Origin: an uncultured Clostridia bacterium
GTDB lineage: Bacteria; Bacillota; Clostridia; Oscillospirales; QAMX01
DNA: 38,090 nucleotides
Assembly: GCA_944380935.1 (NCBI GenBank)
Contig: CALWJF010000110.1
Location: 1 to 38,090, forward strand
Direction of reading: 5' to 3'
Below are positions 25,476 through 33,856 of this stretch, one piece after another; the first letter of the stretch is position 1; each line of letters opens with the position of its first letter. The notes under the pieces were generated by a model, which was not told the origin of the DNA, did not search any database, and worked only from the letters and a program-made list of their open reading frames with translations. The translations under genes were made by a program, and so were the position numbers.

Positions 25476-27620
25476 TTATGCTACCGGGCGAAGAGAACCC
25501 ATAATATCTGTTCTTAACCCGTTATTATCCAACTGTGCCTCCTGGCTGGAAGTAATAATCATCAGATATGCATGATCTTGCCATATTGAAACGGAATATG
25601 ACATATAAATAGGGATTCCTTCGCTTTCATAGGTATAGTTTTGAATGATCCATTCCATTCCCCCGCTGTTTTGTGTCTTCTGTTCGTCAAGCGGTTCTAT
25701 GCTGGGGTATACTGTGCTCAACCCTTCGGTTACCTGTTTGAAAAGCCCGTCCACAGTTTCTGTGCCGGCTGATGAAAGCGCACTGACGGTAAGAATAAAA
25801 TAATCGCTGTCCGCCATGGAGATGGCGGTCAAGATACCGTTTTCAATCTTGAAGTCCAAAGCTGGTACATCGTCTGCATACATAAACTGAAACGGAAGCG
25901 TTGCGTCGGAAAGCAGCTTATAACTTGTTCCTGCCGGCCCCAGACATTGGAAGGATTCTACGGACAACAGGACCTTTTCTTCTGCAGCATCGTTCCCCTG
26001 GGGATATGAGGCGATCACGTTGTAACATCCGAAACCATTTTGAGCATCAATGAACACCGCCAGGAAACGCATCGTAGAACCGCTTTTTTCCGTAGCTTCG
26101 AACTGAATCCGATATGAATTCAGCGCACCAATCTGCTGGTAGCCTTCGCTCAGAATTCTGTAATCCGTAATGTCCGTACTGTGCAGAATGCCGATGAAGT
26201 ATTGGACATATTTTTGCGTATTGGATTCCACATCCGTTAAAGAATACACAGGAAAGCCGGACCAATAGGTATAAAATCCAATTTGAAGGGAGCAGCTTCC
26301 ATCTGATGAAATGAATACTGCGCTCTCGGGATCGGTTTCCTTGAAATCAGCCGGGATCTTCATGGAAAGATTTAAATAGGAATTGGAATAATCGACAAAC
26401 GCCGGCTGTATGCTGCTGGGTTCTGATACGCTGCTTCCAGATTCTGACACAGGGTTTGACGGTTCGGAAGTTTTCACGTCGGATGGAGCGCGGCTCTCTG
26501 ATAAAAACTTCCAAATGCCCAATCCGCTTACTGCAATGCATACGATTAGTGCCGTGATTTTCAGGGCAAAACATTTTTTCGGGGGTTTCGTCCGGGTTTT
26601 GCCGTTCTCTGACGCCTGTTTCCTATATCGCTTCGCGACTTTTCGTGAAGATGATTCGGCGTTTCCGCCTGTGACAGCCTGCAGGAACGCGCCCATGGAA
26701 GGATAACGATGTTGCGCTTTTACCGCCATGGCTTTCATTATGGCCGTTTCTATGTTCACCGGCAAGGAAATTCCCAACTCAGAAGGCCTTTTTAGGGTGT
26801 CGAGATGAACTCTTGCGATGGAATCCGGCGGCAGTTCTCCTGTAATGCAGCGGTATAGTGTGGCGCCCATAGCATATACATCCGTCCATGGACCCTGGTT
26901 ACCGTGACTGGAATACTGTTCTTCCGGCGCAAAACCGTGTTTCAGAATTACCGAGACGCTTTTTTCCTCTCCGGAGGAATACCGTGCCGCTCCAAAGTCC
27001 AGCAGTTTGCTCTTTCCATTTGAAGTAATAAAGATATTGTCAGGACTAATGTCCCGGTGGGTGAGTCCCGACCCATGGACTTGGATCAATGCTTCCATGA
27101 TGGGCTGGAGGATGGTCAGCGCCTGGTCATACGGGATTTTTCCGCTGCGGGACACAAGGTAGGCCTTCAGACTTATTCCGTCTACATACTCCATCACAAA
27201 GTAGGCCGTGTTGTTTTCCCTGAAGTGGTCCTGTACTGAAACAATATTCGGTGTTCCCCGGAGCTTGGCCAGGATTCTTGCTTCATCCAGGAAACGGTTC
27301 AGCCCGCTTTCGTAGTCTTCTATCCTGTTCCCGGTCAGTACCACCCGATAGTGGTCGGTATAACGTGTGGCAAGGCCGGAGGGCATATACTCCTTGATGG
27401 CGACCTCGATTTCCAGCAGTAGATCGTAGCTGAGATAGGTAATACCAAAACCGCCTATGCCCAATACCTTGCCTATGAGGTACCGCCCTCGAAGTATGGT
27501 TCCCATTGGCAGGGCCAGGAAAGGCGGCTCTTCCTGCGCATTAAACCCGCAATATGGGCAGACAGGCAAACCCTCTGGCTTTTCCCGAAAACAGCCGTAA
27601 CAAACGCGTCCTAAATCCAT
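25476..27620 (-). CDS. Transmembrane Ser/Thr protein kinase 2 with zinc-ribbon N-terminus
   Basis: 714 residues. A four-Cys zinc-ribbon (CYGC...CPYC, Cys 7, 10, 21, 24) precedes a full Hanks-type kinase domain (about 47-315): glycine loop GKVLGIGGFGITYL, Lys76 in VAIKEYMPS, HRDISPDN (Asp190), DFG (Asp208) and APEEQY. One membrane span lies at about 351-373. A Ser/Pro linker and an extracytoplasmic domain (about 410-714) follow, weakly like PsbP/DcrB-type folds by pattern. The start at 27620 has AAGGAG upstream; a TTG at 27647 is less likely. It is a close paralogue of the preceding kinase across both kinase and outer domains. It probably senses an envelope signal and phosphorylates the FHA proteins or other targets. 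Confidence 0.9.
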   Translation of the reverse strand: MDLGRVCYGCFREKPEGLPVCPYCGFNAQEEPPFLALPMGTILRGRYLIGKVLGIGGFGITYLSYDLLLEIEVAIKEYMPSGLATRYTDHYRVVLTGNRIEDYESGLNRFLDEARILAKLRGTPNIVSVQDHFRENNTAYFVMEYVDGISLKAYLVSRSGKIPYDQALTILQPIMEALIQVHGSGLTHRDISPDNIFITSNGKSKLLDFGAARYSSGEEKSVSVILKHGFAPEEQYSSHGNQGPWTDVYAMGATLYRCITGELPPDSIARVHLDTLKRPSELGISLPVNIETAIMKAMAVKAQHRYPSMGAFLQAVTGGNAESSSRKVAKRYRKQASENGKTRTKPPKKCFALKITALIVCIAVSGLGIWKFLSESRAPSDVKTSEPSNPVSESGSSVSEPSSIQPAFVDYSNSYLNLSMKIPADFKETDPESAVFISSDGSCSLQIGFYTYWSGFPVYSLTDVESNTQKYVQYFIGILHSTDITDYRILSEGYQQIGALNSYRIQFEATEKSGSTMRFLAVFIDAQNGFGCYNVIASYPQGNDAAEEKVLLSVESFQCLGPAGTSYKLLSDATLPFQFMYADDVPALDFKIENGILTAISMADSDYFILTVSALSSAGTETVDGLFKQVTEGLSTVYPSIEPLDEQKTQNSGGMEWIIQNYTYESEGIPIYMSYSVSIWQDHAYLMIITSSQEAQLDNNGLRTDIMGSLRPVA

Positions 27621-27767
27621 CCTGACCTTCTCCTTCTGCGCAACCAAATACCCCTATGCGGGCAGTGCGAAATTTCCATGGAATTCATCGTATAGGTAAT
27701 CTGGCCCTGCGCCTCTTTTCTGCCCACTTTGGCTGTCGGACGGATTCCGACGGCTAAAGGGAGTCTC

Positions 27768-30068
27768 TTACCAGGGGCGAACGCTTGCCAGCACTTGATT
27801 GCACAGTGCGATCACCGCCTCTTGATTTGAAGCGTTGTACATGGCACTCATATAGAAACACTGGCCGTCGATGACCGCTGCGGCGCTGCTGAAATTAAAG
27901 GAACTTATTGTATAATCCTGGCAGAGCCATTCTGCTCCGCCCAGGGCAACCGTATATCTCTCTCCTACGGTTCCGCCGGCAGCAATAGCCGAATCAACGT
28001 GAGCGTTAAGCAGCTCTTCCGGCGTACTATAGCCATACTCTGAGACGTATCCGACTTCCACCCCTCCGGAGTCTGGAGAGTCGATGTTGCCCAGGCCGGC
28101 GTCCATGGCGGCTTGCGTTGGATAGATTACAATTACCTTCGCTACGCCGTTTTCCAGTTGGATCTCTGTCTCCCATACGCTCCCCAGCGCAATGGAATCG
28201 TCGATGATGATCTTTATACCGACGTTGTCGCTGTACCACATGCTGTAGGTTGTATCCGGTACACCATTGCTCTGAAAGGTTTGTAGGATCTCATAGACCT
28301 CCTCCTTGCCTGCCTCGTCGCCTAAAGGGTAAGCACCTAACACACTGTAGCAGCCAAAAGGATTGCTTCCCTGTATTGCCATATAAATCAGTTCCATGGA
28401 AACGCCGTCCTTGTCGGTGCCCTCAAAACAGATCTGATAAGCCTCCTGGCTGCCTATACTGTCAGGACCTGCTGTGAGAATCGTATAATCCGTCACTTCA
28501 AGTTCGGTCATCACCGAAGAAACGATCATTTCCCGGTTCGTTGCCACATCAGAAAGGGAATAAACAGGGACTCCGATATTCCATACGAAATTGGCCATGA
28601 TCGCACAGCCTCTGTCCGCATTTACGAAGGTAAATCCATCTTCGCTTACTGCATAATCGGAAGGAATATCAATACTGGCATTGAGAATTCCAAGGTCCCT
28701 TGTTTCCATCTGCACTGTGGAAACGGACGGGTCAGATGGTTCTGTTGAAGTGTCCGGCGTTTCATCTGGAGCATTGTCAACAGGAGGATCTTCAACCTCT
28801 ATATCAGGATCGCCTATATCAGGATCGCCTATATCACTACTTCCGATATCTCCAACACTGCCGCCGCCGGTGGGTGTAGGGTTTTTCCCGCCGGAGAGTA
28901 TAATCGGTAACAAAACACACAACACAATCACAACCGCCAGCCCGCTGCCGGAAACCCAGGCAATTACGGGATTGGCTTTGAAATAGGCAATCAGTTTGGA
29001 AAACGCAGAAGATTTCTGTATGCCTGTGTCGTTCCCACCATATACGGTTTGGCTGAAGGAAGAGGCCTGCGTTCGTTCACGCACACTGGCGGAAACTTGG
29101 TCCTGTATCGAAACCTTACCTGTTAAAGCACGGAGAAAAGCGCTCATATTGGGGAAACGATCTTCCGTTTTCACCGCAAGCGCTTTTAAAATCGCTTGTT
29201 CGATGTTTTGCGGGATATAAATCCCCAGTTCCGAAGGTGTCTTGAGTGTATCGCTGTGCATTCGCTCCATAGAGTCCGGCGGCAGCTGCCCGGTAATGCA
29301 GCGGTACAAGGTGGCGCCCATAGCGTAGACGTCGGTCCAGGGCCCCTGGTTTCCGTGGCTGGAATACTGTTCTTCCGGTGCGTAACCGTGTTTTAGAATA
29401 ACCGACACGCTTTTTCCGTCGCCCAACGCAAACCTGGCGGCTCCAAAATCCAGCAGCCGGCTAGTTCCCTGTGAAGTGATATAAATGTTGTCCGGGCTGA
29501 TATCCCGATGCAGAAGGTTAAGCGCATGTACCTGGATCAATGCTTCCATGATGGGCTGAAGAATCGTCAACGCCTGGGTATATGGGATTTTATCCCCCTG
29601 GTTAGCCAGATACGCCTTGAGACTCATTCCATCGACGTATTCCATCACGAAATAGGCGGTGTTGTTTTCTTTGAAATAATTCTGCACAGAGACAATATTG
29701 GGCGTATTTTGCAGCTTGGCGAGGATTTTTGCTTCGTCCAGAAAACGCTCCATGCCGTATTGATAATCCTCTTCTACCTGTCCGGTTCGTGTAACATTGT
29801 ATCGGTCTGCATTCCGTGCAGCAATGGATGAGGGCATATATTCCTTGATGGCAACGGTGATTTCCAGCACTAAATCGTACCCTAGATAGGTAATACCGAA
29901 GCCGCCGATTCCCAGTACTTTCCCCAGCATATACCGTCCGTTCAGAAGGGTCCCCAGCGGCAAGGCAAGATAGGGCTGCTCCTGGGTTTCGTTGAATCCG
30001 CAATGCGGACAAAAACTGCCCGGTTCTTTTTCACGAAAGCAGCCGTAGCAAATTCGTTCCGGATTCAT
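27768..30068 (-). CDS. Transmembrane Ser/Thr protein kinase 1 with zinc-ribbon N-terminus
   Basis: 766 residues, same plan as kinase 2. The zinc ribbon has Cys 7, 10, 20 and 23. In the kinase domain (about 46-315) are GKVLGIGGFGITYL, Lys75, Glu112, HRDISPDN (Asp189), DFG (Asp207) and APEEQY, so all catalytic residues are present. The activation loop reads KSVSVILKHGYAPEE. One membrane span lies at about 368-392. A low-complexity acidic linker contains a GDPDI repeat (15-bp tandem repeat in the DNA near 28800-28835), then comes an outer domain related to that of kinase 2 (VYSLSDVATN..., PFGCYSVLGAYPLGDEA). The ATG at 30068 overlaps the stop of the 109-residue gene by 4 bp (ATGA). Confidence 0.92.
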   Translation of the reverse strand: MNPERICYGCFREKEPGSFCPHCGFNETQEQPYLALPLGTLLNGRYMLGKVLGIGGFGITYLGYDLVLEITVAIKEYMPSSIAARNADRYNVTRTGQVEEDYQYGMERFLDEAKILAKLQNTPNIVSVQNYFKENNTAYFVMEYVDGMSLKAYLANQGDKIPYTQALTILQPIMEALIQVHALNLLHRDISPDNIYITSQGTSRLLDFGAARFALGDGKSVSVILKHGYAPEEQYSSHGNQGPWTDVYAMGATLYRCITGQLPPDSMERMHSDTLKTPSELGIYIPQNIEQAILKALAVKTEDRFPNMSAFLRALTGKVSIQDQVSASVRERTQASSFSQTVYGGNDTGIQKSSAFSKLIAYFKANPVIAWVSGSGLAVVIVLCVLLPIILSGGKNPTPTGGGSVGDIGSSDIGDPDIGDPDIEVEDPPVDNAPDETPDTSTEPSDPSVSTVQMETRDLGILNASIDIPSDYAVSEDGFTFVNADRGCAIMANFVWNIGVPVYSLSDVATNREMIVSSVMTELEVTDYTILTAGPDSIGSQEAYQICFEGTDKDGVSMELIYMAIQGSNPFGCYSVLGAYPLGDEAGKEEVYEILQTFQSNGVPDTTYSMWYSDNVGIKIIIDDSIALGSVWETEIQLENGVAKVIVIYPTQAAMDAGLGNIDSPDSGGVEVGYVSEYGYSTPEELLNAHVDSAIAAGGTVGERYTVALGGAEWLCQDYTISSFNFSSAAAVIDGQCFYMSAMYNASNQEAVIALCNQVLASVRPW

Positions 30069-30394
30069 ACATGCACCCCCTTTCTTTCGGCCAGCACCCA
30101 TAAATTTTCCTCAATGTGCCGTACTCGGTCCGTATGCCGTAACATCAGCGCTTCCAACCATTTCTGCGCGTTGTCAGCTTTTAAAAATTCAATCTGAATT
30201 TCCAGAGGCTCTACGTAAAAATCTCCGGCATACATCAAAAATCCTTCGCCTTCTATCAAATAGGGAAGTTGCGAGACTTCCCGCAGCACGCCGTCTACAG
30301 TGAGATGGAAGATGGCCGCCGGTTCCTGACCGGCGGTGTCTTCTTCCAATGCTTCCTGCAGCCTTCCGTATTTTAGACAATATCGATCTGTCAT
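30065..30394 (-). CDS. Unknown 109-residue soluble protein in kinase operon
   Basis: No family recognised. The sequence is acidic, with no membrane span: MTDRYCLKYGRLQEALEEDT, a strand-rich centre (AIFHLTVDGVLREVSQLPYLIEGEGFLMYAGDFYVEPL) and a helical end (NAQKWLEALMLRHTDRVRHIEENLWVLAERKG). It lies 7 bp after the protease-FHA gene, and its stop overlaps the kinase 1 start by 4 bp, so the products are made in fixed proportion. It could be an adaptor or kinase regulator; that is inference from position alone. Confidence 0.75.
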   Translation of the reverse strand: MTDRYCLKYGRLQEALEEDTAGQEPAAIFHLTVDGVLREVSQLPYLIEGEGFLMYAGDFYVEPLEIQIEFLKADNAQKWLEALMLRHTDRVRHIEENLWVLAERKGVHV

Positions 30395-30401
30395 AAGCGG
30401 C

Positions 30402-31718
30402 TTACTCCTTTGTTACAACAAATCTGTTGGCATTGTCGCATAAATAAAAGGTGTCGCCCGCAGATAGCTTTTCTACCACATTGGCCGTCAGCTTTTTGCC
30501 GTTGCCAAGGAATGTGCCATAGGAGGACCCCAGGTCGGTGATAAGGAAGCAGTCTTCATTGGGATCGTAGACCACCTGGCAGTGCCGCCCGCTGATACCC
30601 GGTGTGTTTTTATCAAACACAATGTTGCAGGTTGCCGGATCTCTGCCAATGACGACTTTTCCTTTCAATAGGTCAAACCTTTGGCCGGCATATTTTCCGG
30701 TCACGCCACGCAGTACTGCATATTTGCTTATCGGACCACGACCTTTTGCCACAGACTTTTTCTGACCGCCGATTCCCGCAGCGGCCAGAACCGCTCCGCC
30801 CTTTTGCGAGGACATTACCAGCAGTACGATACCGCCTGCCAGAGCCAAAATGCCGATGGGCAGAAATACATAGGCAAACCAGTTGGGTACCCAGCTGAGA
30901 CCACCGGCCATTGTATATTCAATTCTTTCCTGATCGAGGATTTTCGTCAGTTCATCCATAATAATGGCATAGTTCATGCCCAGCATAAGTCCTGTGTCCG
31001 GATCAGTTGCTCCGGAAGCATTGATTCCGATGACCCGACCGTTCTCATCAACCAGGGGACCGCCGGAATTCCCCGGCGCAATGGACACATCCATCTGGAA
31101 CGCCTCGTAGGTTGCCCATTTGGCGTTTACTCGGTTACTGACAATTCCTTTGGTGATGGTCACGTCATTCAGGTCATAGGCTGGAAGCGTTTGTCTGCTG
31201 GAGGAATCCCCGGGATAGCCTAAAGCATAAGCGGTTTCGCTCATTTTGACGGAGTCTGATTCTCGAAGTGTAAGGGAAACCCGCTTGTTTGTGGGGGTGG
31301 GAAGCTTGAGGATGGCGATATCCTTTTCCGTCTGCGGGGAATAATAGACCACCTCTACTTGGGCAAAATCATTTTCTGCGGCAGAATAATACACCTGAAC
31401 CGTTCCCACTACATTCTCATACATTCTGGGGTAAGCATAAGCAGCTTCTACCACATGCCCATTGGTTACAATGTACTGTACCGGCTCACCCGGTTTTCCA
31501 ATTGCCCAGCCTGTACCTGTTCCGCCCATTTGTTCGACGCTTCCGTCTTCATTATACACAGTTGCAACGGCGTAAACCAAGACGACACCTTGGCGGGCCT
31601 CATAGGGTTCGATATTACCGCCTCCTACAAGTCCGAATATGCCGAACACCGTGCCTACGAAGCCGACTACGAGCAGCACAATGGCGGCAATTTGTTTACG
31701 AGTTCTTTTTTTGTCCAT
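30402..31718 (-). CDS. Membrane trypsin-like serine protease with cytosolic FHA domain
   Basis: 438 residues. Span 1 (about 10-32) leads to an S1C/HtrA-like protease domain (about 45-270) with catalytic His88 (VTNGHVV), Asp133 (EKDIAILKL) and Ser218 (APGNSGGPL). Span 2 (about 281-303) and a C-terminal FHA domain (about 345-438) follow. The FHA domain has the phosphothreonine-binding residues in VIGRDPATCNI, ISGRHCQVV and DLGSSYGTFLGNG. The two spans put the protease outside and FHA inside. No PDZ domain is present. The ATG directly follows the PP2C stop (TAAATG), with AAGGAGCGG upstream. Likely role: envelope proteolysis controlled by, or reporting to, cytosolic phosphorylation. Confidence 0.92.
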   Translation of the reverse strand: MDKKRTRKQIAAIVLLVVGFVGTVFGIFGLVGGGNIEPYEARQGVVLVYAVATVYNEDGSVEQMGGTGTGWAIGKPGEPVQYIVTNGHVVEAAYAYPRMYENVVGTVQVYYSAAENDFAQVEVVYYSPQTEKDIAILKLPTPTNKRVSLTLRESDSVKMSETAYALGYPGDSSSRQTLPAYDLNDVTITKGIVSNRVNAKWATYEAFQMDVSIAPGNSGGPLVDENGRVIGINASGATDPDTGLMLGMNYAIIMDELTKILDQERIEYTMAGGLSWVPNWFAYVFLPIGILALAGGIVLLVMSSQKGGAVLAAAGIGGQKKSVAKGRGPISKYAVLRGVTGKYAGQRFDLLKGKVVIGRDPATCNIVFDKNTPGISGRHCQVVYDPNEDCFLITDLGSSYGTFLGNGKKLTANVVEKLSAGDTFYLCDNANRFVVTKE

Positions 31719-32648
31719 TTATTTTTCCGCTCCTTTCCCATGGTATTTCAGAACGATTGCTGTATAATTGTCCTGGTTTTCTTTTCCTGCCGCCAGAATT
31801 GTTTCCTCAAGCTTGTCGCAGCAGGCCTGCGGTGACAAAGCCATCGCTTCACGAATCTGTTTTAGAGTCAGTGTGTCGCTCACACCGTCCGAGCAAAGTA
31901 ATAAAATGTCTTCAGACTGCAAGGAAAACGGCATGTAGGTATAGTCGCACTTGACGTCTTCTTTTCCAATATATTCTGAAAGAGCACCTGCCTGCGGATC
32001 TGAAAACGCCTCTTCTACCGGAAAGGCACCCTCAAGAGCACGCAGCACCAGATCGTGTTTGAACTCTTGCCGAACATTCAACGCATAGAGCTTGCCTTCT
32101 CGTGACAGGAACAGATCGCTGTCGCCTACACACCAGAAGGAGAGCTCCTGTCCTCTGAGTAATGCAGCCACCAACGTGGTGCCGCCATGCCCTCGAAACT
32201 GTTGATAGACGAGGCTGCTTCGTTGTCGGACCCACTCCGGTACGGTGCCGTTGTCTTCCCAGGGAAACATGCCGACCATCTCTGTCACCGTCTCCGCTGC
32301 GATTCTACCGCCCTCGGCCATACCGCCCATCCCGTCGCAGAGCACCGCCAGCAGGCCGTCTTCTTCCAGGCGTTCTAAGCGGGAGATTCCAAAGGCGTCT
32401 TGCTGTTCTTCGCGATTACCGAGCCCTTGGAGGTTGGCAAGCTCCAGGACCGGCAGAGGACTCGGCTTCTCGGTAGTCGGGTCTTTCCCATCAGACTTTT
32501 CTTTTTTCCGCTCCTTTCTTTTTTTGATCCGGACAAGGAGCAGGATTATCACCACCACGAGCCCTGCTGCAGCTGCTAAGGCCATCCAAACCCGGATGAA
32601 GCTGTTCTGAAAGAGTGGCTGATTTAGCCACGACAATACACCCTCCAT
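31719..32648 (-). CDS. Membrane-anchored PP2C-family Ser/Thr phosphatase
   Basis: 309 residues. One N-terminal span (about 17-40) is followed by a basic stretch (RIKKRKERKKEK) that keeps the catalytic domain inside. Metal-binding motifs are complete: EEQQDAFG, VLCDGMGGMAEGG, GHGGTTLVAALL, CVGDSDLF, LLLCSDGVSD and NQDNYTAIVL. It should reverse the phosphorylation made by the two downstream kinases. The start codon directly follows the FHA gene stop (TAAATG), with GAGGAAAAATAA in front, so translation is coupled. The Arg usually seen in GDSR is Asp here (GDSD), a point of difference from PrpC/PstP. Confidence 0.93.
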   Translation of the reverse strand: MEGVLSWLNQPLFQNSFIRVWMALAAAAGLVVVIILLLVRIKKRKERKKEKSDGKDPTTEKPSPLPVLELANLQGLGNREEQQDAFGISRLERLEEDGLLAVLCDGMGGMAEGGRIAAETVTEMVGMFPWEDNGTVPEWVRQRSSLVYQQFRGHGGTTLVAALLRGQELSFWCVGDSDLFLSREGKLYALNVRQEFKHDLVLRALEGAFPVEEAFSDPQAGALSEYIGKEDVKCDYTYMPFSLQSEDILLLCSDGVSDTLTLKQIREAMALSPQACCDKLEETILAAGKENQDNYTAIVLKYHGKGAEK

Positions 32649-33191
32649 TTATTTTTCCTCTTTCCATTGGAATTTTTCACCACACAACGGCAGGAACAGA
32701 AGCTGGCTTTTCCCTACTTCGATCACGTCATAGGCGTTCAGCGGATGAACCATCTCGACTTGCTCGTCGTTGCAATAGGTGATCCCTCGGCCCTGTCCGG
32801 GGGAAAGGGAAAAGGTGTTGTGCTTTGCATCATAAGTAACCAATGCATGGCTCTCTCTGGATACGGTGTCGTCATCTGCCAGCGCTACATCCATGGCCGC
32901 TGCCCGGCCGATAAAGTTACGTCCGGATACGAGTTTATAATCTGCGCCGCGATGAGGCCCGGAGATGCATACCAAAAATCCCACAGCGGGGTCAATCCCG
33001 ATTTGCTTTTTTATGATCCCCACTGTCTTTCCGCGATCTGACTCGGGTGCCATACCACCTGGGACAGCGGCTACCGTTTTGCCAACGGAGCCTGCCGCAA
33101 CTGTCTTGCCAACGCCTGCGCCTTCCTGGCAATACGGGCAGCTGTCAAAACGATTTTCATCATAAAAATGGCCGTTGTCACACTGTTTCAT
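32649..33191 (-). CDS. Zinc-ribbon/FHA domain protein with GKTV repeats, first gene of kinase operon
   Basis: 180 residues, soluble. An N-terminal zinc-binding motif (Cys4, His8, Cys18, Cys21: CDNGH...CPYC) is followed by a flexible part with three GKTV motifs (Thr30, Thr39, Thr56) and then an FHA domain (about 70-170) with IGRAAAMDVAL and TVSRESHALV as the phosphothreonine pocket. The design recalls GarA/OdhI, where a kinase phosphorylates an N-terminal Thr that then binds its own FHA domain. The GKTV threonines are therefore likely acceptors; this is inference. GTAGGAGGACATAAA gives a strong ribosome binding site. No convincing promoter was found immediately upstream. Confidence 0.88.
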   Translation of the reverse strand: MKQCDNGHFYDENRFDSCPYCQEGAGVGKTVAAGSVGKTVAAVPGGMAPESDRGKTVGIIKKQIGIDPAVGFLVCISGPHRGADYKLVSGRNFIGRAAAMDVALADDDTVSRESHALVTYDAKHNTFSLSPGQGRGITYCNDEQVEMVHPLNAYDVIEVGKSQLLFLPLCGEKFQWKEEK

Positions 33192-33341
33192 TTTATGTCC
33201 TCCTACAATATTGTTAAAGTTGCAGATATAGAGCGGTATTCTTTGATACAGCCCATGTTTATATTTTTGTTTTTCTGCGTCTGTTTTTCATGACCGCTGC
33301 AGTTTTCAATTTGTTTTCCAGCAGCTGTCTCACCCGGTCAG

Positions 33342-33494
33342 TCAGATAATCCGCCGCCCGAAGCTTACTCTGTTAAAAAGTTCCCCGCAGGGGGTTGCAT
33401 CTTGTACCGTAAGGACGGTAACCGGCGATTCTTCGGATACAGCCAGGGTAAATCTGTATTTGTTTCTGTAAATGGTTGCTTTGGCAGTGTACAT
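33342..33494 (-). CDS. Possible 50-residue protein upstream of the kinase operon
   Basis: An ATG-initiated frame starting MYTAKATIYRNKYRFTLAV and ending GELFNRVSFGRRII reads like a compact beta-rich protein (alternating TLAVSEESPVTVLTVQDAT). It has a weak ribosome binding site (GGAAAATAA). Overlapping frames on the same strand are also open but look less protein-like. It lies 150 bp before the FHA gene in the same direction. Function unknown; it may be a real small gene or the end of a decayed one. Confidence 0.35.
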   Translation of the reverse strand: MYTAKATIYRNKYRFTLAVSEESPVTVLTVQDATPCGELFNRVSFGRRII

Positions 33495-33800
33495 TTATTT
33501 TCCGTTTTATCAAATTTGCTTTTTCGTGAGTCCGGGATGATATATAACGCATACAGCACAGGCCGTTTGGCATGCGGGAGAATCTGCTGAACCGATGTTA
33601 TTCTATCGCCTCCTTCTTTGAATTCTTGTTTTAGATCTTGTGCCTGGATGTTGAGTATCGCAATAATTCTCCGGTTCTCTGGATTTCCCTGCGCAATCGC
33701 ATCATGCTGTTACCATCATGATACATGCAAATCACGCCTTTTTGCAGTTCACATGTGCGCCATTCTTTCAAAAACGGGGGTTCGTATGTGCGCCATTGTG
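33495..33800. other. Intergenic region with a direct repeat, upstream of the kinase operon
   Basis: No confident gene. Two copies of ATGTGCGCCATT occur at 33753-33764 and 33785-33796, 32 bp apart (three helical turns), about 560-600 bp before the FHA gene. A strong AAGGAGG on the minus strand near 33610 has no start codon at the right distance. The operon promoter was not identified. Confidence 0.4.
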
Positions 33801-33839
33801 AAAAAAAGAAAAAAAACCGCTTTCCTTGCGGAAAGCGGT
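33801..33839 (-). terminator. Terminator of the LuxR-MFS gene
   Basis: On the minus strand ACCGCTTTCC-GCAA-GGAAAGCGGT is followed by eight T and a further T-rich run, 18 bp past the stop codon. Confidence 0.9.
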
Positions 33840-33856
33840 GCTCTGCTAAACGAATA

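Noticed and set aside
27728-27758. Inverted repeat between the two kinase genes as a terminator
   Set aside because: Ten of twelve pairs form but no T run follows; it may be an mRNA structure, and the kinases are more likely cotranscribed.
28800-28835. 15-bp tandem repeat as a mobile or CRISPR repeat
   Set aside because: It lies in frame and encodes the GDPDI linker repeats of kinase 1; ordinary low-complexity coding DNA.
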